Part shown: positions 26,719 through 35,315 of the stretch, piece by piece
Layout of the letters: every line of letters begins with the position of its first letter
Numbering within the stretch: the stretch's first letter is position 1
Assembly (NCBI GenBank): GCA_021789495.1
Contig: JAJYJM010000018.1
Location: 1-43,227 of the forward strand
Source: Nitrospirota bacterium
GTDB taxonomy: Bacteria > Nitrospirota > JACRHJ01
DNA length: 43,227 nucleotides
Direction: 5' to 3'
The notes under the pieces: generated by a model
The model's database searches: none
Told to the model about the DNA's origin: nothing
The model's input: only the letters and a program-made list of their open reading frames with translations
Translations under genes and position numbers: made by a program

Positions 26719-26752
26719 GTCATTCCCGTGAAAGCGGGAACCCAGAGGCTTT
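26719..26752. repeat. Dispersed repeat (GTCATTCCCG family) at the porin gene 3' end
   Basis: GTCATTCCCGTGAAAGCGGG followed by AACCCAGAGGCTTTA. Its last bases overlap the stop codon of the porin gene (TAA at 26751-26753). Confidence 0.75.
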
Positions 26753-27977
26753 AGAATATGATATTCAGGCCCACTTCATAGGAGTCCTCGTGGAGCTTGC
26801 TCTCATAGGTGATTGCGCCGCCCGCGGAGGTCTCCGTGATGCTGTTCTCGAAGCCGTGCATATAACCTAAGTTGACAGAGACCTTTTTGTTTAGGTTCAC
26901 GCCGATGCCGGCAGTAAGATGGTGCTCGATTATGGCCGGAAATCCTACTACCTTGAAGCCCTCTAACTGCGCTGTCGGAACAGCTGTGCCCTGGATGTAA
27001 GACTTCCCGGCGGGGTTCCAGCCGTTACTTGTCCTGACGGGGTTTCTGCCGTAGTTGTAACCCATGCGGAGCGCAAGCCAGTTCATAGGCTTATACTGGA
27101 CGCCGAGCGCCGTAACATACTGGTCCCTCCAGTCAAAGTCCTTGTAGCCGTCTGCATTCGCCCAGTTTATCCACTTCTCGTTGACTTCTACCAGAAGCTT
27201 GTTCGGTATCACGTCATAGCCCACGCCCAGGACTACCTGCTGCGGCTGTTCGAGCTTTAGGGTATCAAAGGTTGTACTGCTATAGGCGGCGTCAAAATTG
27301 TATACCCTCCTGAACCTGTTCATCTGCGGGCTCTGATAAGTGACGCCGATGGAGAGCGGGTCGACTGGCTTGTATATCGCGCCAAGCTGGGTGCCGAAGC
27401 TGAAGGTGTGCGCGGAACCCTCTCCCAGGTCGAGCTGGGCCCAGTTTATCTGGAGCGCCGCGCCGACGGAGAAGTTCGGGAGTATCCTGTAGGCCAGGTT
27501 CGGGGAGAACTTCATTATCTGGAGGTCGGTTTTGATGTCGAATGGGCCGACCCCGGAATTCTTGAGGATGGTGTCTTTGTAATCCACGCCCATGCCGCTG
27601 ACGCCGTAGGCGGCGAGACCGAATCTCAAATTCGGCGTAATAGGTGTATAGATACCTATTGCCGGGAAGGCGTAGGGGAGTCCCATGCCGTTCGCCGAAA
27701 CACTCGATGGTGCGGCGGTGGCAACCTGCGCGCTTACCTTAGGCACGAAGAGCGTAGCCGCGAAATCCACCTCCGATGACTGGCAGGGGATGTAGCACAT
27801 GGCTGCGGGGTTGCCGAAGACCGCCGAGATGGCGTCCTGCGGGTCGGCGGCGCCGACGCCGCCCATGGAGCGCGAAACTGCTCCGACACCGATGATATTG
27901 TCGCCGTTTGTAGCGAAAGCGGGAACCGAGAAGCAAAACACGGCCAGCACTGCCGCAAGAGCAAAAAACTTCCTCAT
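26751..27977 (-). CDS. Outer-membrane transport protein, OmpP1/FadL/TodX family
   Basis: 408 residues with a signal peptide (FALAAVLAVFCFSVPAFA). The mature N-terminus is the FadL-type hatch region (TNGDNIIGVGAVSRSMGGVG, then FGNPAAMCYIP). The rest has alternating strands of an outer-membrane barrel and ends in an aromatic residue (SYEVGLNIIF), the usual signal for barrel assembly. The family takes up long-chain fatty acids or other hydrophobic compounds; the substrate here is unknown. It is flanked by its own terminator and by a leader hairpin. Confidence 0.88.
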   Translation of the reverse strand: MRKFFALAAVLAVFCFSVPAFATNGDNIIGVGAVSRSMGGVGAADPQDAISAVFGNPAAMCYIPCQSSEVDFAATLFVPKVSAQVATAAPSSVSANGMGLPYAFPAIGIYTPITPNLRFGLAAYGVSGMGVDYKDTILKNSGVGPFDIKTDLQIMKFSPNLAYRILPNFSVGAALQINWAQLDLGEGSAHTFSFGTQLGAIYKPVDPLSIGVTYQSPQMNRFRRVYNFDAAYSSTTFDTLKLEQPQQVVLGVGYDVIPNKLLVEVNEKWINWANADGYKDFDWRDQYVTALGVQYKPMNWLALRMGYNYGRNPVRTSNGWNPAGKSYIQGTAVPTAQLEGFKVVGFPAIIEHHLTAGIGVNLNKKVSVNLGYMHGFENSITETSAGGAITYESKLHEDSYEVGLNIIF

Positions 27978-28003
27978 ACTCTCCTCCCTTCGGTTATGCC
28001 CTG

Positions 28004-28027
28004 TAAAAGCGCGAGAACCCCCGCGCT
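28004..28027 (-). terminator. Terminator-like hairpin between the DsrE-like gene and the porin gene
   Basis: AGCGCG (28008-28013) and CGCGCT (28022-28027) form a 6-bp stem followed on the minus strand by TTTTA. It lies 96 bases after the DsrE-like stop and 31 bases before the porin start, so it could end the first transcript or attenuate the second. Confidence 0.5.
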
Positions 28028-28070
28028 CTCTGCCGGGGCCAGTGTTACAGTAAGCTACATCGGATACTGC

Positions 28071-28124
28071 AAATCCCCCTGCCTTCGGTTTCCCCCTTTG
28101 ATAAAGGGGGAATGAGGGGGATTT
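28071..28124. repeat. Palindromic repeat AAATCCCCC...GGGGGATTT, two nested stems
   Basis: AAATCCCCC (28071-28079) pairs with GGGGGATTT (28116-28124); inside, TTCCCCCTTT (28090-28099) pairs with AAAGGGGGAA (28103-28112). The last bases form part of the stop codon of the DsrE-like gene (TAA, 28123-28125). Confidence 0.85.
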
Positions 28125-28596
28125 AAACGAACAGCGGGATCTGCGCGCCCTGGGCGAACTCCAGGTACATCGCCGCCCCGCCGAAATCCACCCCGTCGAT
28201 GAAGTCGGACTGCTTCATCCCGAAGAGGTCTATGGTCATCTGGCAGGCTATCATCTTCACGTCCGCCATCTGGCACATCTCGATGAGTTTTGGTATCGGC
28301 ATGACGTTCTGCTTCTTCATCATGCCCTTCATCATCATCGTCGCCATCGAGGGCATTCCCGGCAGGGTGCCCAGGAAGCCCTGGAAAAGCCCGGGCATCC
28401 CCGCGTTCCCATGCGGGAACACCTTCATGGTGTGCATCTTCTGCTTGTGTATTATGTTCAGCCCGTAAAAGGTGAAGAAAATCTGCGCCTCCATGTCGAG
28501 CGCGGCGGCGGCGGTGGCCAGGATTAGCGGCGGATAGGCCATGTCGAGCGTGCCCTTGGAGGCTATTATGGCAATTTTTGAAGTTTCTTCGGACAT
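28123..28596 (-). CDS. DsrE/DsrF-like (DsrE2-type) sulfur-relay family protein
   Basis: 157 residues. KIAIIASKGTLDMAYPPLIL begins a Rossmann-like DsrE fold; FFTFYGLNIIHKQKMHTMKV, a Met-rich stretch (MATMMMKGMMKKQNVMP) and CQMADVKMIACQMTIDLFGM follow, with the family Cys in IACQMT. DsrE2-type proteins carry sulfane sulfur with TusA and rhodaneses, often at the membrane; none of those partners lies nearby. ATG 28596 is chosen because AAGGAG lies eight bases before it; the frame extends further without an RBS. The stop codon lies in a dispersed repeat. Confidence 0.82.
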   Translation of the reverse strand: MSEETSKIAIIASKGTLDMAYPPLILATAAAALDMEAQIFFTFYGLNIIHKQKMHTMKVFPHGNAGMPGLFQGFLGTLPGMPSMATMMMKGMMKKQNVMPIPKLIEMCQMADVKMIACQMTIDLFGMKQSDFIDGVDFGGAAMYLEFAQGAQIPLFV

Positions 28597-28688
28597 TTTG
28601 GAGACTCCTTCCCTGAAAAAACCGAGTTTAAAACAAAAAACCTTCCCCAAGGCCTTCACGGGCCAAGAGAAAGGCTTCCCGGCCTTTC

Positions 28689-28715
28689 TATAAAAGAGCC
28701 TCCGTCAGGAGAGGC
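28689..28715 (-). terminator. Possible terminator of the ANTAR regulator gene
   Basis: On the minus strand GCCTC, an 8-base loop and GAGGC (28698-28715), followed by TCTTTTATA. Only five base pairs, so moderate. Confidence 0.5.
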
Positions 28716-28724
28716 GTAAGCAGA

Positions 28725-29300
28725 TTATATCAGTTCGGCGGCGGTGATTATCGACTGGGCGATCTTTTCCATGGAGACGTTGGAGTCCCTGGAGAGCTTC
28801 TGTATCCTTAAAAAGGCCTCTTCCTCGTTCAACGAGTTCCTCTTCATCAGGATACCCTTCGCCCGCTCGATAATCTTTCTAACCCTGAGCGCTTCCTTGC
28901 AGTCCCCGACCTCTTCTCTTAGGGCCTGGCACTGCCTGAAACGCGATATTCCAAGCTCTACCGAGCCAAGCAGGTTCTCCCGCGTAAGCGGCCCGAAAAA
29001 ATGGGCCGAAACCCCAAGCCCGTCGGCCCTGACGGCGTCGGATAGCTGCTCGAAATTATAGTGCATCACTACCGGGACGGGACGCTCGGAGATGAGCCTG
29101 TCGACAATCGAAAGCGGCTCTCCCTCCGGCAATTCCTGTCCGTCCAGGACGATTACGTCCGGCTCGGCCTTCACCGCCATGCCCAGCGCTGTTTGTATAT
29201 CGTGCGCCACGGCAATCCTCGTATAACCTTCTTTTTTCAGTAAACCCGTAATCTTCCGGCACCGCGCCGGACTGCCGATAATCAGGAACTTGCGCGTCAT
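28725..29300 (-). CDS. Response regulator with ANTAR RNA-binding output domain
   Basis: 191 residues. Residues 1-120 form a receiver-like domain with a candidate phospho-acceptor D53 (VIVLDGQELPEG). The paired acidic residues normally found after the first strand are replaced by IIGSPARC, so phosphorylation may be weak or absent. The C-terminal ANTAR domain (RKIIERAKGILMKRNSLNEE, EAFLRIQKLSRDSNVSMEKI) binds paired RNA hairpins and prevents transcription termination in known systems. Target RNAs are not identified here. ATG 29300 is preferred to GTG 29306. A strong promoter lies 120 bases upstream. Confidence 0.87.
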   Translation of the reverse strand: MTRKFLIIGSPARCRKITGLLKKEGYTRIAVAHDIQTALGMAVKAEPDVIVLDGQELPEGEPLSIVDRLISERPVPVVMHYNFEQLSDAVRADGLGVSAHFFGPLTRENLLGSVELGISRFRQCQALREEVGDCKEALRVRKIIERAKGILMKRNSLNEEEAFLRIQKLSRDSNVSMEKIAQSIITAAELI

Positions 29301-29420
29301 TCTCACCTGCTTGGAACTTCAGACTGTAGATAACCAAGGCCGTAGAACTTACTGTAATTGCAGAACAAACCCGCCACCCGCGCAATCACAGGAGTGTAAC
29401 TTTTGTCACAGTCCGGTATC

Positions 29421-29449
29421 AATATAGTATTTTTGAACGATATTGTCAA
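29421..29449 (-). promoter_or_regulatory. Predicted sigma70-type promoter of the ANTAR regulator gene
   Basis: On the minus strand TTGACA (29444-29449), 17 bases, TATATT (29421-29426). The leader would be about 110 bases. The -35 begins only seven bases past the stop of the DUF2723 gene. Confidence 0.75.
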
Positions 29450-29455
29450 GATTCT

Positions 29456-31414
29456 TTATTTCTGGATATTGCCTATATCCTGAACGTTGCCCATATATGG
29501 AGCAAGCGACGGCCCCAGTTCCGGCGCATACTGCACCGCCTTGACGAATTCCTGTTGCGCCAGGGGAGAAAGCCCTATCTGCATGTATTTTCTGCCGAGG
29601 TCGGCATGTATGTAGCCGTATATACTGACGGCCTTGGTTTCGTCCAGGTCGAGGGCCATCTTCGGGTATGGAAGCCCCCTTGTAACGAGATAAGACCACT
29701 CCCTGAAGTTTTCGTCGGCAAAGTTGTTTTTATCGAACTTCTGATACGTTATCCCATACGGATATACCTTGTAAGGCATGGATATGGAATACCTCGATGA
29801 ATAATCGAAGCAGTACTGTCTGTTCGGGTTCATGTCTATTATCTGCCCGATGAGGTCGGGCGGGTCGCGGAAGTCCTCCGGAATGGCCAGCAGCTGCGGA
29901 ATCCCCATCACGCCGTTGTAGTTCCGGAGCATACGGTAATTCCGCATCTGAGACGGGTCCCCAAGCACCGGGGCCTCGCGGCTTATGCTCTCAAGGAACC
30001 ACCGAAGCGGCAGATGGGGCGTATGGACGAGCAGGACGTCCGGACGCTTCCTCTCCACGTCCTGGAGATACCACATCGGGAAGGCCCCGGAATCGCCCCA
30101 GGTGAAGAGCACGGAGAGCTGCGGCGCGAAGTTCAGTTCCGCGTTGCCCATGTCGTATGCGACAAAATTATGGCTCCTGTCGTTTTCCCAGTAATGCGCC
30201 TTCAGCTCGGAGGCTGGATACAGGATAACCAGGAGCACAATCAGGGCGGACAATATCAGGTTCTTCGGGCGTATCTTCAGGGCCATGTAAATCGCGCCGC
30301 CCATGATTACGCAGAGGAAGATGTATACGGGGATGTAGAACTGCTGCAAAAGAAATATGTTCTCCTCAGGCGGGTTGCCGCCTATTATGACGGCGGCGAC
30401 AAGGAGGACGGAGCCGAAAACGAGTATGGTGAAATTGCGCCAGTCCCTCTTGAAATGGCCCCAGAGACCGATGAGTATAATGGGAATGCCGGCCCAGGTG
30501 AACTCCCGGACGAGGTTGAAGCTCTTCAACTGGTCCCAGAAAAGACTCCAGGATCTCTCCCCGCCGACTGTCGGATAGCCCTCGCGGTTGTATATCCACA
30601 CGAACTGCTTCCAGTCCGTACCCAGGCCCCAGTTTATAAGCGGGAGCCTCGACGCCCTAAGCGGCACGTGCAGGTATATGGAATGCCCCAGCCCTATGAA
30701 GAAGAGCATTATGAGGAGGGTCTTGATATGCAGCCTTCTGAGAAGCGCCGCCGGGGATTTGGAGGAGCCCTTCTTCATGAGGTCCTTGAAGTCGTAGAAC
30801 ACGCTTCCGTCCACAATGAGTATGTAGAGTATGTATACCGGTATCAGGATGAACTGGGAGATATGAACGACCAGTGCGATGCCGAAAATAAACGCGATGG
30901 TGTAGAGATACGCCAGTGAGTGCCCGCCGCCGGCCTCGCCTTCCTCCAGCCGGGCGCGCCGCCAGCGTATGAGGAGCATCAGGATACATGCCACGACGAA
31001 TGCGTTCAGGGTGTAGAACTTCGATACGACGGACCATGCCCAGAGATTGTAGGAGAACGCGAAGGAAAGCGCGGCGAGTATTCCGGCAAGGTCGGCGAAC
31101 GTAAGTTTTTTAAAAAGAATGAACTTCTCGTTGCCCTTGTCGATTAACATCGCGCGGGTGATATAGTAGATCATGACGGACGTCATGGAGGCGAAAAAGG
31201 ACGACATGAGGTTTACCCGGAATGCTACGTTCCCCAGGGGCAGGAACGTGAAGAGCTTGCCGAGCGTAACGTATACGGGGTATCCGGGCGGATGGGCGAC
31301 GCCAAGGGTATACGACCCGGAGATCATCTCTCCGCTGTCGAAGAACGAGAGCGTCGGCGCGATGGTCATAAGGTAGACCAGCATTGTTACGAAGAAAATG
31401 AATAACGCTATCAT
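29456..31414 (-). CDS. DUF2723 family polytopic membrane protein (GT-C-like)
   Basis: 652 residues. The N-terminus is the DUF2723 signature: a first membrane helix, then TLSFFDSGEMISGSYTLGVA and HPPGYPVYVTLGKLF, a luminal loop with the acidic pair typical of GT-C glycosyltransferases. About ten further membrane helices reach residue 400, followed by a soluble C-terminal domain ending in a TPR-like stretch (LGRKYMQIGLSPLAQQEFVK). The family is related to protein mannosyltransferases and may glycosylate exported proteins with a lipid-linked sugar; that is family inference. The ATGA overlap with the flippase-like gene upstream suggests joint function. Confidence 0.82.
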   Translation of the reverse strand: MIALFIFFVTMLVYLMTIAPTLSFFDSGEMISGSYTLGVAHPPGYPVYVTLGKLFTFLPLGNVAFRVNLMSSFFASMTSVMIYYITRAMLIDKGNEKFILFKKLTFADLAGILAALSFAFSYNLWAWSVVSKFYTLNAFVVACILMLLIRWRRARLEEGEAGGGHSLAYLYTIAFIFGIALVVHISQFILIPVYILYILIVDGSVFYDFKDLMKKGSSKSPAALLRRLHIKTLLIMLFFIGLGHSIYLHVPLRASRLPLINWGLGTDWKQFVWIYNREGYPTVGGERSWSLFWDQLKSFNLVREFTWAGIPIILIGLWGHFKRDWRNFTILVFGSVLLVAAVIIGGNPPEENIFLLQQFYIPVYIFLCVIMGGAIYMALKIRPKNLILSALIVLLVILYPASELKAHYWENDRSHNFVAYDMGNAELNFAPQLSVLFTWGDSGAFPMWYLQDVERKRPDVLLVHTPHLPLRWFLESISREAPVLGDPSQMRNYRMLRNYNGVMGIPQLLAIPEDFRDPPDLIGQIIDMNPNRQYCFDYSSRYSISMPYKVYPYGITYQKFDKNNFADENFREWSYLVTRGLPYPKMALDLDETKAVSIYGYIHADLGRKYMQIGLSPLAQQEFVKAVQYAPELGPSLAPYMGNVQDIGNIQK

Positions 31415-32427
31415 TTTACTCCCCTCAGGCTTTCAGCCGATTTAAGACTCGACAGCGTGAGGTTCTCCCTCGACAGGCAGACAAGCCCCACGATTACGAC
31501 CGGTATGTATCCCATTGCCCACATCACTATGGATATTGCGACCGCCTCTTCCTTCTGCACTCCAAGCACCACAAGCGCCGCCGCAACTGCGACCTGGAAA
31601 GTCCCTATGAAACCCGGTGTGGACGGAAGCGCCACGGCGAACGCAATCACGACGAACGTAAAGGCCGACGCCCAGACGCCGAGGTTCAGCCCGTATCCCT
31701 TGAATATTATGTAGACCGGCATCCAGAGAATTCCCCAGTGTATGGCGGACAGGAGGATAATCGGGACAAGCAGGCGAGGCCTTTTTATAACGCTCAGGCC
31801 GTGAACGAACTTGTCGATAAGCCCGGTCGCCTTTTCCGCAAGCTTTGAGGATACCCGCCTTAAGACCGCTCCGGAGATGTTCATAAGGCTCTCCCGCCTG
31901 CTCATAAGCACCGCGAGAAAAGCGACAAGGACTATCCCGCCTATGAGCGAAACGGTCCTCGTCCGGCGTATGGTCTCCGCCAAATGCCCGCCGGAGAGCG
32001 ACTGCGGCATGAGCGCCAGGACTACGAGGAGCATCACGAATACCGAAATGCTGTCGAAGACCCTCTCCACGACTATCGTGGCGAACGCGGAGCTTTTTGG
32101 GACGCTCTCCCGCCTGCCGATTACGTAAGCCCTGACTATCTCGCCCAGCCTAGCGGGCAGGAGGTTGTTCGCCATGAAGCCTATCATCGTCGCGGAGTAT
32201 AAATGAGACAGCTTCACCCGTTTCTTTACCGGGTCCATGAGGTAGCGCCACCTGAGCGCCCGGATTATGTAGATTCCGAGGTTTATGACCACCGACGCCA
32301 GGAGATACCAGGGATTAACGCCCTTCGCCGCATCCCAGAGGCTCCGGAAGTTGAACCCTGTCCACCAGAACATCAGCGCAAGAAGTCCCGCGCTTACGAA
32401 AATGCCTATCCAGAACTTAAGACGCAT
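31411..32427 (-). CDS. Flippase-like integral membrane protein (UPF0104 / lysylphosphatidylglycerol-synthase TM family)
   Basis: 338 residues, about eight membrane helices. Family segments are IYIIRALRWRYLMDPVKKRV, GFMANNLLPARLGEIVRAYV, ATIVVERVFDSISVFVMLL and ALPSTPGFIGTFQVAVAAAL. Related proteins include the AglD/YbhN group and the membrane part of MprF. Given the downstream coupled DUF2723 gene, a role in moving or using lipid-linked sugars is plausible but unproven. Confidence 0.83.
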   Translation of the reverse strand: MRLKFWIGIFVSAGLLALMFWWTGFNFRSLWDAAKGVNPWYLLASVVINLGIYIIRALRWRYLMDPVKKRVKLSHLYSATMIGFMANNLLPARLGEIVRAYVIGRRESVPKSSAFATIVVERVFDSISVFVMLLVVLALMPQSLSGGHLAETIRRTRTVSLIGGIVLVAFLAVLMSRRESLMNISGAVLRRVSSKLAEKATGLIDKFVHGLSVIKRPRLLVPIILLSAIHWGILWMPVYIIFKGYGLNLGVWASAFTFVVIAFAVALPSTPGFIGTFQVAVAAALVVLGVQKEEAVAISIVMWAMGYIPVVIVGLVCLSRENLTLSSLKSAESLRGVK

Positions 32428-32443
32428 AGCTACCTGTAGGGGC

Positions 32444-33367
32444 TCAATAAAGCACTGACCTTACAAGCTCCAGGTCCTTCTTTATTCTCTCCTTGAGCTC
32501 TTCCGCAGACTCGAACTTGACCTCGTCTCTTACCCGCTTTATGAACTTCATCTTGAGGAACTTTCCGTAGAGGTCGCCCCCGAAGTCGAAGAGGTGCGCC
32601 TCGTAGGAGACGCTTGAGTCCCCGAAGGTCGGGTTGCTCCCGATGTTAGCCGCGCCCTTGTAGAGCTTTCCTTCCACCTCTACCGTCACGGCATAAACGC
32701 CTTCCTTCGGGGCGAGTTCGTTCGGGGTGGTGATATTCGCCGTCGGGAAGCCTATCTCCCGCCCGCGGGAGTGGCCGGGGATAACCGTCCCTTCTATGGA
32801 ATAGGGCCTGCCCAGGAGCTTTGAGGCGAGGCAGACCTCGCCGTCCATGACGAGTTGGCGGATCTTCGTGGAGGATACGATTATTCCCTCCACCTTTACC
32901 GGGCCTATTACATGCACCTCGAAACCGTATCTCGCCCCGGCCTCCCGGAGGAAGTTTATGTCGCCCCGCCTGTCCTTTCCGAAGGCGTAATCGTGCCCTA
33001 CGTATATAGCTTTTGCGCCTATGGCGCCCGCCAGGACGTCCCGGACGAAGTCCTCCGGGTTCTGGGAGGCGAACTCCGGCGTGAATTTCGCGCAGATTAC
33101 GGCGTCCATGCCGGCCGCCTCTATCTGCTCCATCTTCTCCCGGAACGTGGAAAGAAGCTTGGGCGAGCGGTGCGGGGCAAGGACCTTCAGTGGGTGCGGC
33201 TCGAAGGTGAAGGCCGCGGACGACCCTCCGGTCTCCAGCGCGCGGGCCACGACCTGCCTGAATATGGCCTGATGCCCCAGGTGGACTCCGTCGAAATTGC
33301 CGAGCGTCAGGACGGGGCTTGAAAGCCCGCTTCTGGATATATCTCCAAGGCTCCTGATAATTTTCAT
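32444..33367 (-). CDS. ribF: Bifunctional riboflavin kinase / FAD synthetase
   Basis: 307 residues. The N-terminal nucleotidyltransferase domain has TLGNFDGVHLGHQAIF and IIVSSTKIRQLVMDGEV; the C-terminal kinase domain has GRPYSIEGTVIPGHSRGREI, FPTANITTPNELAPKEGVYA and the later YEAHLFDFGGDLYGKFLKMK. It makes FMN and FAD, cofactors needed by NuoF and by RnfC, D and G. Start ATG 33367 (MKIIRSLGDI); the upstream extension has no support. No FMN riboswitch is visible. The gene is divergent from rpiB. Confidence 0.95.
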   Translation of the reverse strand: MKIIRSLGDISRSGLSSPVLTLGNFDGVHLGHQAIFRQVVARALETGGSSAAFTFEPHPLKVLAPHRSPKLLSTFREKMEQIEAAGMDAVICAKFTPEFASQNPEDFVRDVLAGAIGAKAIYVGHDYAFGKDRRGDINFLREAGARYGFEVHVIGPVKVEGIIVSSTKIRQLVMDGEVCLASKLLGRPYSIEGTVIPGHSRGREIGFPTANITTPNELAPKEGVYAVTVEVEGKLYKGAANIGSNPTFGDSSVSYEAHLFDFGGDLYGKFLKMKFIKRVRDEVKFESAEELKERIKKDLELVRSVLY

Positions 33368-33447
33368 AAGAGTAAAATACTCGCACAGAGGCCCCTTCTT
33401 TGTCAACAGTTTTAGGGGGTTTTGAGGGTTTTAGGGGCCTTTTCCTC

Positions 33448-33477
33448 TTGACAGCCGCTCCCCCCGGACGGTAAGAT
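33448..33477 (+). promoter_or_regulatory. Predicted sigma70-type promoter of rpiB
   Basis: TTGACA (33448-33453), an 18-base spacer, TAAGAT (33472-33477); the start would be near 33484, leaving a leader of about 20 bases. Confidence 0.7.
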
Positions 33478-33505
33478 ACAACATTCTGCAAGGGAGGGTG
33501 TCATC

Positions 33506-33979
33506 TTGAAGGTTGCAATAGGCTGCGATCACGGCGGGCTGGAGCTGAAGGAAGGCATCGTTGTGCTCCTGAACTCCCAGGGCACGGAAATAATCGACAT
33601 GGGGACGGGGGACTGCTGCTCTGAAGCCGGTCGACCGGCCTCGGTGGACTATCCCGATTACGGCGCGAAGGTGGCGAAAGCCGTATCCGCCGGAGAGGTG
33701 GACTGCGGCATCCTCGTCTGCGGCACGGGGATAGGCATGTCCATAGTTGCCAACAAGTTCCCCGGCGTCCGGGCCGCGCTCTGCCACGACGCCTTCACGG
33801 CGAAGATGTCCCGCATGCACAACGACGCCAATATACTGGCCATCGGAGGCCGGGTCACAGGCCGGGAAGTTGCGCTCGATATGGTAGGCATATGGCTTTC
33901 CACCCCCTTCGAGGGCGGGCGGCACCAGAGGCGGCTGGACAAGATATCGGATATAGAAAAAACGTCCCTTTCGGTATAA
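33506..33979 (+). CDS. rpiB: Ribose-5-phosphate isomerase B
   Basis: 157 residues. Active-site segments are [46 protein letters not shown] (C72 as the catalytic thiol) and [13 protein letters not shown]. It interconverts ribulose-5-phosphate and ribose-5-phosphate. The start is TTG with GGGAGG about nine bases upstream. Residues 35-46 ([12 protein letters not shown]) are about six residues longer than in usual RpiB, and the extra part is encoded by the palindrome at 33626-33639. Followed by glyA after a repeat. Confidence 0.94.
   Translation: MKVAIGCDHGGLELKEGIVVLLNSQGTEIIDMGTGDCCSEAGRPASVDYPDYGAKVAKAVSAGEVDCGILVCGTGIGMSIVANKFPGVRAALCHDAFTAKMSRMHNDANILAIGGRVTGREVALDMVGIWLSTPFEGGRHQRRLDKISDIEKTSLSV
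33626..33639. repeat. In-gene palindrome GCCGGTCGACCGGC (rpiB)
   Basis: A perfect 14-base palindrome read as AGRPA (residues 41-45) in a loop that is longer than in other RpiB proteins. It is identical in sequence and frame to 25415-25428 in nuoBCD. Confidence 0.7.
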
Positions 33980-33987
33980 AATAGCAA

Positions 33988-34010
33988 TGTAGCTGCCCGA
34001 TTAATCGGGC
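33988..34010. repeat. Dispersed repeat, TGTAGCTGCC family, between rpiB and glyA
   Basis: TGTAGCTGCC runs into the perfect palindrome GCCCGATTAATCGGGC (33995-34010), followed by GATTTTGGATTTT. It could act as a weak terminator or mRNA stabiliser between two co-directed genes. Confidence 0.75.
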
Positions 34011-34034
34011 GATTTTGGATTTTAACGAGGTTAT

Positions 34035-35297
34035 ATGATGCGTTCGCTCAGGGAGTCGGACCCGGAGGTCTGGCAGGCAATCGAAGACGAAAAGAGGCGC
34101 GAGGGGGAGAAAATAGTCCTCATCGCTTCGGAAAACTACGCCTCCCAGGCCGTCCTTGAGGCCCAGGGGTCCGTCCTTACAAATAAATACGCGGAAGGCT
34201 ATCCCGGCAGACGCTACTATGGCGGGTGCGAATTCGCCGATATTATAGAAGACCTGGCGATACGGCGGGCGAGGGAGCTTTTCGGGGCCGCGCACGTGAA
34301 CGTCCAGCCGCACTCCGGCTCTCAGGCCAACATGGCCGTATACTTCGCCGCCCTTGAACCCGGCGACACCATCCTCGGCATGAAGCTAACCCACGGAGGC
34401 CACTTAACCCACGGGGCATCGGCCAGTTTCTCCGGGAAGCTATATAAATCCGTAAGTTACGGCGTAAGACGCGACAACGGCCACATAGATTACGATGAAG
34501 TCGAGGCCCTGGCAAAGGAGCACAGGCCCAAGATGATAGTCGTCGGGGCCTCGGCATATCCAAGGATAATAGACTTCAGGCGGTTCCGCGAGATTGCCGA
34601 CATGGTCGGCGCGTATCTCATGGCCGATATGGCCCACATTGCCGGGCTTGTCGCCGCCGGGGTGCATCCGTCCCCGGTTCCGTATGCGCATTTTGTCACC
34701 AGCACCACGCACAAGACCCTTCGCGGCCCTAGGGGCGGGCTTATAATGTGCAACGACGAAGAGCTCGGCAAGAAAATCGACCACGTCATCTTCCCCGGCG
34801 TCCAGGGCGGGCCGCTCATGCACGTCATCGCGGCGAAGGCCGTGGCCTTCAGGGAGGCCTCCGAGCCTGAGTTCCGCTCCTACCAGGCCCAAGTCGTTAG
34901 GAACGCCTCGGCCCTTGCGGAAGAGCTTGCCGCGCGGGGCTTCGACTTGGTCTCCGGCGGGACGGACAACCACCTCATGCTTGTGGACCTTACGAACAAG
35001 GGCGTAACGGGCAGGGAGGCGGAGGCCGCGCTCGACCTTGCCGGTATAACGGTTAACAAGAACGGCATCCCGTTCGACCTTAAGCCCCCGACGGTAACCT
35101 CCGGCATAAGGATCGGCACGCCGATAGTTACGACGCGGGGCATGAAGGAGCCGGAGATGGCCGAGATTGCCGGTCTGATAGCCTCGGTAATACACGATAT
35201 TAACGACGCCGGGAACCTTGAGAGAGTCCGCGAGCGCGCAAGGGCGCTCTGCTCCCAGTTTCCCGTCTACGAGGGCCACGGGGCGTCCGCGCTGTAA
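34035..35297 (+). CDS. glyA: Serine hydroxymethyltransferase
   Basis: 420 residues, normal length. Visible are [69 protein letters not shown] and the PLP-lysine motif [14 protein letters not shown] (K227). It converts serine and tetrahydrofolate to glycine and methylene-tetrahydrofolate. Two consecutive ATGs begin the frame after a short AGG-containing leader. It lies between rpiB and a dCMP deaminase, an order met in Geobacter-like genomes. Confidence 0.96.
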   Translation: MMRSLRESDPEVWQAIEDEKRREGEKIVLIASENYASQAVLEAQGSVLTNKYAEGYPGRRYYGGCEFADIIEDLAIRRARELFGAAHVNVQPHSGSQANMAVYFAALEPGDTILGMKLTHGGHLTHGASASFSGKLYKSVSYGVRRDNGHIDYDEVEALAKEHRPKMIVVGASAYPRIIDFRRFREIADMVGAYLMADMAHIAGLVAAGVHPSPVPYAHFVTSTTHKTLRGPRGGLIMCNDEELGKKIDHVIFPGVQGGPLMHVIAAKAVAFREASEPEFRSYQAQVVRNASALAEELAARGFDLVSGGTDNHLMLVDLTNKGVTGREAEAALDLAGITVNKNGIPFDLKPPTVTSGIRIGTPIVTTRGMKEPEMAEIAGLIASVIHDINDAGNLERVRERARALCSQFPVYEGHGASAL

Positions 35298-35315
35298 TTA
35301 TAACGGAAGGGCGGA

